In this document: one piece after another, positions 7,930 to 11,057 of the stretch | Layout of the letters: every line of letters starts with the position of its first letter | Numbering within the stretch: position 1 is the stretch's first letter | Source: JAFGKM01 sp964408175 | GTDB taxonomy: Bacteria; Ratteibacteria; UBA8468; B48-G9; JAFGKM01 | Reading direction: 5' to 3' | DNA: 11,057 nucleotides | Assembly (NCBI GenBank): GCA_964408175.1 | Contig: CAYOYL010000192.1 | Coordinates: forward strand, 1-11,057 | The notes under the pieces: model-generated | The model's input: only the letters and a program-made list of their open reading frames with translations | Database searches by the model: none | Told to the model about the DNA's origin: nothing | Position numbers and translations under genes: made by a program

Positions 7930-7958
7930 ATTAAACACCCACTAATTTTTTTTGTCAA
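7930..7958 (-). promoter_or_regulatory. Sigma-70-type promoter of the dcw operon
   Basis: On the minus strand a perfect -35 box TTGACA (7953-7958) is followed by a 17-bp spacer and a -10 box TTTAAT (7930-7935, 5 of 6 matches to TATAAT). The expected start is near 7923, giving a leader of about a dozen bases before the mraZ ATG at 7911. The spacer begins with an A-tract. One TGGGT lies in the spacer and could be a single MraZ half-box, but no regularly spaced array of such boxes is visible. Confidence 0.75.
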
Positions 7959-7974
7959 ATTTATTTTTACATTA

Positions 7975-8091
7975 AAAAGGGGACAGGCTACTTTTTCAGT
8001 ATTCAATAGATAGGTAGGGATAATTTCGAAAGACAATCAGAGATTTTTCCCTTGTCATAATTTAAAAATAAAAAGTAGCCTGTCCCCTTTT
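7975..8091. mobile_element. 117-bp inverted-repeat element, MITE or REP-like
   Basis: Two perfect 22-bp inverted arms, containing AAAAGGGGACAGGCTAC (left, 7975-7996) and GTAGCCTGTCCCCTTTT (right, 8070-8091), enclose 73 bp without coding capacity. A weaker nested stem pairs 8016-8023 with 8045-8052 (7 of 8 bases). No target-site duplication is obvious. From memory, GGGGACAGGCTAC-type repeats recur in many environmental genomes, sometimes near Y1/IS200-type (RAYT) transposases; no transposase is present here. The right arm starts 4 bp after the MFS stop, and in the minus-strand transcript the distal arm ends in a run of U, so the long stem could also end transcription before the mraZ promoter. 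Mobility and terminator roles are inferred. Confidence 0.65.
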
Positions 8092-8095
8092 CCTG

Positions 8096-9352
8096 TTACA
8101 CAGAACTGGTATTAAAAGGATGGAGGTTTCTGTTGAACACTATGAGATAGAATAGTCCACCGATGCCGACAAGAGGGAAGAGACCGGCAGGTAAAAGCAT
8201 TACCTTCCACATATGCTGAATGCCGATGCATTTAACCAGTATACCTGTAAGATTCATCGTTACAAAAAGCAGCAGTCCATTGAGCAGTCCTGATATAGCC
8301 ATTGCAGAACCGAATCTTTTTCCCTCATTGTGGATGAGAGTGCTGACCATTGCTGGATACTCGGCTGACCAGCAGAATGCCCCAAAAACATATCCGCCTG
8401 CTGTAAGGATATAGTTTCGCGACAGTAATCCTGCTATCAATATACTTCCCCCGATAATCCCTGGAAGTACAAGAAGTGTTCGGCGTCCGATACGCTCAGG
8501 GAGAGTTGCCAGTATTCCGCGGGACAAAAGATAAACCAGTCCGTAGGCTGAAAGTACCATGCCGGGTGGAATTACTTCTTTTTGAAATGAACCACTTTCA
8601 AGAAAACGTGACATCCATATATGTAAGGTGCTGTCTGCTGTGCCGTGAAGTGCCATTAAAAGTCCAAGTAAAAGAGTCCGTGGAGGTAGAAGCAGGTCTC
8701 TCCATTGCCAACGGAAGAGATTCTTTCCATAGGTTTGGGGACCTGCCGAAAATTTTCTACGATAAGCAAAACTTGCGGATATTAAAAACGCACCTGTTAA
8801 AATGAATGGCAGGTGCAGGATATCTTCAAATCTGATTGTCTCATATTTTTTTGAAAGGTGTAACAGCCACTCTGCAACTATGGGAAACATCATTCCCCCG
8901 AGGCTGGTGGATGCGAGATTAAGCGAAATGATGCGTCTTTTATGCTTGGGGAAAAGTTTGGCAAGGTAGATATTGATTGCTATAAACATAGGAGCCGAGA
9001 AGATTCCTGATATCCCTACAGCAACAGCAAATAGTAAAAATCTTTGTCCGCTGAATGCCACAGTCAGCATACTGAAACCAATGCCTGTCATAGATATCCG
9101 GATGACACGTCTTGGTCCCCACCTGTCAATTAAACGACCTCCAAGCAATACACTGCTCAGCCCTGTTATTGAACCGATACTGAAAAGTAGTCCGAAGCGG
9201 TCATCACCTATCCCGAGGTACCGCATAAGATAACTGCGGAAGACAGGTAGGATGCCCATATAGCCGGAGATAACAGCTATGCCAGTTATAAAAGCGGCGT
9301 ACATAATGTAGCGGTGTGTGCGTGAAAGGGAAAAAGGTTTACCAGGTTTCAT
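8096..9352 (-). CDS. MFS permease, substrate unknown (possibly a sugar)
   Basis: A 418-residue major facilitator superfamily protein. Hydrophobic segments fit 12 membrane helices in two halves. The loop between helices 2 and 3 has GGRLIDRWGPRR (71-82), a good match to MFS motif A (GxLaDrxGrrr). A degenerate second copy, ERIGRRTLLV, sits in the equivalent loop of the C-terminal half. A polar loop near the middle (about 195-215, RRKFSAGPQTYGKNL) separates the halves. The gene begins 43 bp after the isomerase and is probably in the same transcript, so uptake or export of the isomerase's sugar is a reasonable guess, but no motif I recognise fixes the substrate. The ATG at 9350-9352 has no visible Shine-Dalgarno; an ATG-TAA pair overlaps just upstream. 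Confidence 0.85.
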   Translation of the reverse strand: MKPGKPFSLSRTHRYIMYAAFITGIAVISGYMGILPVFRSYLMRYLGIGDDRFGLLFSIGSITGLSSVLLGGRLIDRWGPRRVIRISMTGIGFSMLTVAFSGQRFLLFAVAVGISGIFSAPMFIAINIYLAKLFPKHKRRIISLNLASTSLGGMMFPIVAEWLLHLSKKYETIRFEDILHLPFILTGAFLISASFAYRRKFSAGPQTYGKNLFRWQWRDLLLPPRTLLLGLLMALHGTADSTLHIWMSRFLESGSFQKEVIPPGMVLSAYGLVYLLSRGILATLPERIGRRTLLVLPGIIGGSILIAGLLSRNYILTAGGYVFGAFCWSAEYPAMVSTLIHNEGKRFGSAMAISGLLNGLLLFVTMNLTGILVKCIGIQHMWKVMLLPAGLFPLVGIGGLFYLIVFNRNLHPFNTSSV

Positions 9353-9395
9353 TACATTTCTGTATAATAAAATTTTATAATGGGCTTTTTTTTTA

Positions 9396-10610
9396 TTATC
9401 TGCTTTCTATCTTCTTCTGATAGTTGCTTTTAACGTATTCTTCAACAGGGTCCACCGGCAGGTCTTTTTCCATTCTTGCCTGTGCAACAATCGGTCTTAC
9501 ATCGGCATTGATGAGAGCATCATTGGATATCCTGTTGGCACGTATTATTTCATCTCTCTGGCGGTGTCCTTCCATCTTTTCTGTGTCTGCAAGGATGGCC
9601 TTGGCGAGAGATATCTGTAGAGAATCTACTGAATGAAGGAGTGCATGTATCCTGTTTTCTCTTCCGCTTGCCTGGTCTATCATATACGCCCAGTTTTTAC
9701 CCTGTTTGTTTACGACGACATTCCCCCTGACGAGTTCATAGAATATCCTTGCCATCTCCTGATTTGGCTCAACAGCATGGTCATCATCCGCAGAGTACCT
9801 TGTGTTGAAGTGAAAACCGCACTGCATGTTCTCTGATATAAGTACCGCAACTATCTGCTCTATGTTTGTACTATGGTGGTGGTGTCCGAGGTCTATGAGG
9901 ACTCCTGCATTCTTTCCCAGAGATTTTGCGAGCATATAAGAGGTTCCCCAGTCAGGTATGGTGGTACTGTATGTCCCAGGCTCAAATACCTTGTATTCTA
10001 TGAGTATTTTTACATCAGCAGGGACTGATTTGTAGCATTCAAAAAGGGATTCTTTCATTCTAATGTAGGTATCGCTCAGGTCAATTTGTCCGGGATAAAG
10101 AGAGCCGTCAGGGAACCACAGACTTAGTACCCCATTTCCGAGTTCCTTTGCTATTTTCCCACTGAGTATGGTCTGTTCAATATACCTTTTCCTTGTTTCT
10201 TTTATGGGTGAAGTAAAACTTCCTGTTTCAGAGCCTTTAAGAAAATATGTGGGATTGATGGCACCGAGTGATAGTCCCTTTGATTTGCATTCTTCTCTCA
10301 CATCTTTAGCAATTTCGTAGTCTCCTTCCATCCCGTCTTTTGAATAGTCCCATAGAATATGAGTGGCTATTCTCGGAGTGGCACCTGTAAGTTTGTTGAT
10401 GAATGCAGCATCTTCAATTTTCTGGTGAATGTTTCTGGCACATCCCGGTGGTGTATAATCCCCGAATCTGCCTCCCCCAAAAGGGCCGAGTGCCCAGGAT
10501 GGTACCTCAACCTCAAATCTTTTAACTGACCCAACCGCTTCCTTTACCTTTTTTTCTCCAAACTCTTCAGCAAGGTTTTCAATCCCGCTGTCAATCCACT
10601 TTTTGTTCAT
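9396..10610 (-). CDS. rhaI: Sugar isomerase of the L-rhamnose isomerase (RhaI) family
   Basis: A 404-residue TIM-barrel aldose-ketose isomerase, probably converting L-rhamnose to L-rhamnulose. The N-terminal block SWALGPFGGGRFGDY (38-52) followed by PGCARNIHQKIEDAA is typical of the RhaI subfamily. Metal and catalytic residues match those I recall for the Pseudomonas stutzeri enzyme, with nearly identical spacing: W165, E205, K207, D240, H243, H267, D275, D277 and D312. This subfamily accepts several aldoses, so another deoxy or rare sugar is possible. No kinase or aldolase (RhaB or RhaD) lies in the window. The ATG has a good AAGGAG site 8 nt upstream. The permease follows after 43 nt, and a promoter with a LacI-like operator lies upstream. 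Confidence 0.88.
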   Translation of the reverse strand: MNKKWIDSGIENLAEEFGEKKVKEAVGSVKRFEVEVPSWALGPFGGGRFGDYTPPGCARNIHQKIEDAAFINKLTGATPRIATHILWDYSKDGMEGDYEIAKDVREECKSKGLSLGAINPTYFLKGSETGSFTSPIKETRKRYIEQTILSGKIAKELGNGVLSLWFPDGSLYPGQIDLSDTYIRMKESLFECYKSVPADVKILIEYKVFEPGTYSTTIPDWGTSYMLAKSLGKNAGVLIDLGHHHHSTNIEQIVAVLISENMQCGFHFNTRYSADDDHAVEPNQEMARIFYELVRGNVVVNKQGKNWAYMIDQASGRENRIHALLHSVDSLQISLAKAILADTEKMEGHRQRDEIIRANRISNDALINADVRPIVAQARMEKDLPVDPVEEYVKSNYQKKIESR

Positions 10611-10618
10611 CTGTGTTT

Positions 10619-10624
10619 CTCCTT
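10619..10624 (-). promoter_or_regulatory. Shine-Dalgarno site of the isomerase gene
   Basis: AAGGAG on the minus strand, 8 nt before the ATG at 10608-10610, is the strongest ribosome site seen in the sugar locus and fixes the isomerase start. Confidence 0.8.
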
Positions 10625-10669
10625 ATGAATAAACAGAAACAGTTAGCATTCTATCTGTTAATCCTTTAT

Positions 10670-10677
10670 GGGTACCC
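10670..10677. promoter_or_regulatory. GGGTACCC palindrome in the isomerase leader
   Basis: A perfect 8-bp palindrome, extendable to TATGGGTACCCGTA with one mismatched pair, lies in the predicted leader, 60 bp upstream of the isomerase ATG and 13 bp from the LacI-like site. It could be a second regulator site; equally it could be chance. Confidence 0.25.
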
Positions 10678-10689
10678 GTAAATCCCCCG

Positions 10690-10703
10690 TGCAACCGCTT
10701 CAA
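10690..10703 (-). promoter_or_regulatory. LacI-family-like operator over the isomerase start site
   Basis: TTGAAGCGGTTGCA on the minus strand matches 9 of the 10 fixed positions of the common LacI-family pattern TGnAAnCGnTTnCA, including the central CG that these repressors intercalate. It begins at the last base of the predicted -10 box and covers the predicted start, a classic place for repression. LacI-family proteins often control sugar genes. No regulator gene is in the window, so its identity is unknown. Confidence 0.5.
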
Positions 10704-10731
10704 GTTTATAATTTTATCTCCAGACAGTCAA
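10703..10731 (-). promoter_or_regulatory. Candidate sigma-70 promoter of the isomerase-permease unit
   Basis: On the minus strand, TTGACT (10726-10731, 5 of 6 matches to the -35 consensus) is followed after 17 bp by TAAACT (10703-10708, 4 of 6 matches to the -10 consensus). The expected start, near 10696, gives a leader of about 86 nt before the isomerase ATG. Spacing is ideal and the site lies in the only gap upstream of the gene, but the -10 match is modest. Confidence 0.5.
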
Positions 10732-10772
10732 TTTACAGTTTTTTCAGTATTGGAGAAAGGATAGGGTGGACG

Positions 10773-11057
10773 TTAGTTTGTATGTGTAAACTTCAGGTCG
10801 CCAGGATTTGTAATCCAGAGTACAAAGCGATTGCCGCCGCTGCCTCCGTGGTTTTTAATCAAGAGGATATTGATACCTTTTTTAAGATGAATCTTTGCAG
10901 TTGTGGGGGAGTCGCTAAAAAAAGTGGCACCGTCTTGTGCAACAGCACTTGCAGAACGCTCGGTAGTTAAAGGCTGCCCGTTAATCCAGCCTTTAGACCA
11001 GTAGTCGCAGGAAATGGAAATCTGTGCGTTGCGTTCAGTAGGTGAGTTGATGAAGGT
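10773..11057 (-). CDS. C-terminal fragment of a beta-sandwich protein, possibly a glycoside hydrolase accessory domain
   Basis: This open frame enters from the right edge and ends at a TAA at 10773-10775, giving 94 residues; no start is in the window. Blocks such as ISISCDYWSKGWINGQPL (13-30), AKIHLKKGINILLIKN (54-69) and NRFVLWITNP (76-85) follow the pattern of PA14-like or jelly-roll modules: a strand pair ending in a W-x-NG turn, then a 'LKKG-N-LLIK' strand and a final F-x-L-x-I strand. Modules of this pattern end many large secreted glycoside hydrolases. The rest of the protein, and any catalytic domain, lies outside the window. It is on the same strand as the isomerase, 162 bp upstream. 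Coding is well supported; the function is inferred. Confidence 0.75.
   Translation of the reverse strand, partial: TFINSPTERNAQISISCDYWSKGWINGQPLTTERSASAVAQDGATFFSDSPTTAKIHLKKGINILLIKNHGGSGGNRFVLWITNPGDLKFTHTN

Noticed and set aside
7912..7960. MraZ binding boxes (regular TGGGN repeats) in the mraZ promoter
   Set aside because: Only one TGGGT is visible in the spacer; the regularly spaced three- or four-box arrays described for MraZ sites are absent, so no operator is claimed.
7842..8036. Minus-strand open frame of 64 codons through the inverted-repeat element
   Set aside because: It crosses the mraZ start, the promoter and the left repeat arm; the translation is low in domain character and has no plausible ribosome site.
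9361..9390. AT-only palindrome and T-run downstream of the isomerase as an intrinsic terminator
   Set aside because: The stem is made only of A-T pairs and the C/T-rich run lies on the wrong side for the minus-strand transcript; a strong terminator is not supported.
10740..10772. Terminator after the C-terminal fragment
   Set aside because: CAGT occurs twice around a T-run but as a direct, not inverted, repeat; no stem followed by U-run is present.
10668..10970. Plus-strand open frame of 100 codons near the right edge
   Set aside because: It overlaps the antisense of the better-supported C-terminal fragment and the isomerase promoter region, and its product has no domain-like pattern.
1..11057. 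CRISPR arrays, tRNA or rRNA genes, and transposase genes
   Set aside because: No regularly spaced direct repeats, cloverleaf-like sequence, rRNA signature or transposase motif was seen on either strand.

Overview
The window carries the front part of a canonical division and cell-wall (dcw) operon on the minus strand, reading from right to left: mraZ, rsmH, ftsL, ftsI, murE, murF, mraY and the first 198 codons of murD, which runs off the left edge. Upstream of it (to the right), also on the minus strand, lie an MFS permease, a sugar isomerase of the L-rhamnose isomerase (RhaI) family, and the C-terminal 94 residues of a beta-sandwich-type protein cut by the right edge. Every recognised gene is on the minus strand.

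Organism: a bacterium of moderate to low GC content. MurE carries the DNPR motif typical of meso-diaminopimelate-adding enzymes, and the class B PBP has no PASTA domains after its transpeptidase domain; both fit a diderm. The RhaI-type isomerase, a neighbouring glycoside-hydrolase-like C-terminus and the two interspersed palindromic repeat families suggest a saccharolytic lineage, perhaps an uncultured candidate phylum of the PVC or Omnitrophota type. That placement is a low-confidence impression.

Layout. 1-7911: the dcw genes are almost seamless. Junctions are a 1-nt overlap (mraZ/rsmH), 4-nt overlaps (rsmH/ftsL and ftsI/murE), a 29-nt overlap (ftsL/ftsI) and direct abutment (murF/mraY). Only two junctions have a gap, murE/murF (31 nt) and mraY/murD (30 nt), and each holds the same 18-19 bp palindrome. 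7912-8095: a strong sigma-70-type promoter for mraZ, then a 117-bp element bounded by 22-bp perfect inverted repeats that ends 4 bp from the MFS stop codon. 8096-10610: MFS permease and isomerase, 43 bp apart and probably co-transcribed. 10611-10772: intergenic region with an SD, a candidate promoter and a LacI-family-like operator lying over its predicted start. 10773-11057: C-terminal gene fragment.

How they work together: MraZ regulates the operon; RsmH methylates 16S rRNA; FtsL and FtsI are septal division proteins; MurE, MurF and MurD with MraY build UDP-MurNAc-pentapeptide and lipid I. The isomerase and permease look like part of a sugar-utilisation locus, probably under a LacI-type repressor and plausibly handling sugars released by a hydrolase. 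Nothing shows a functional link between the two blocks. No tRNA, rRNA, CRISPR array or transposase gene was seen.
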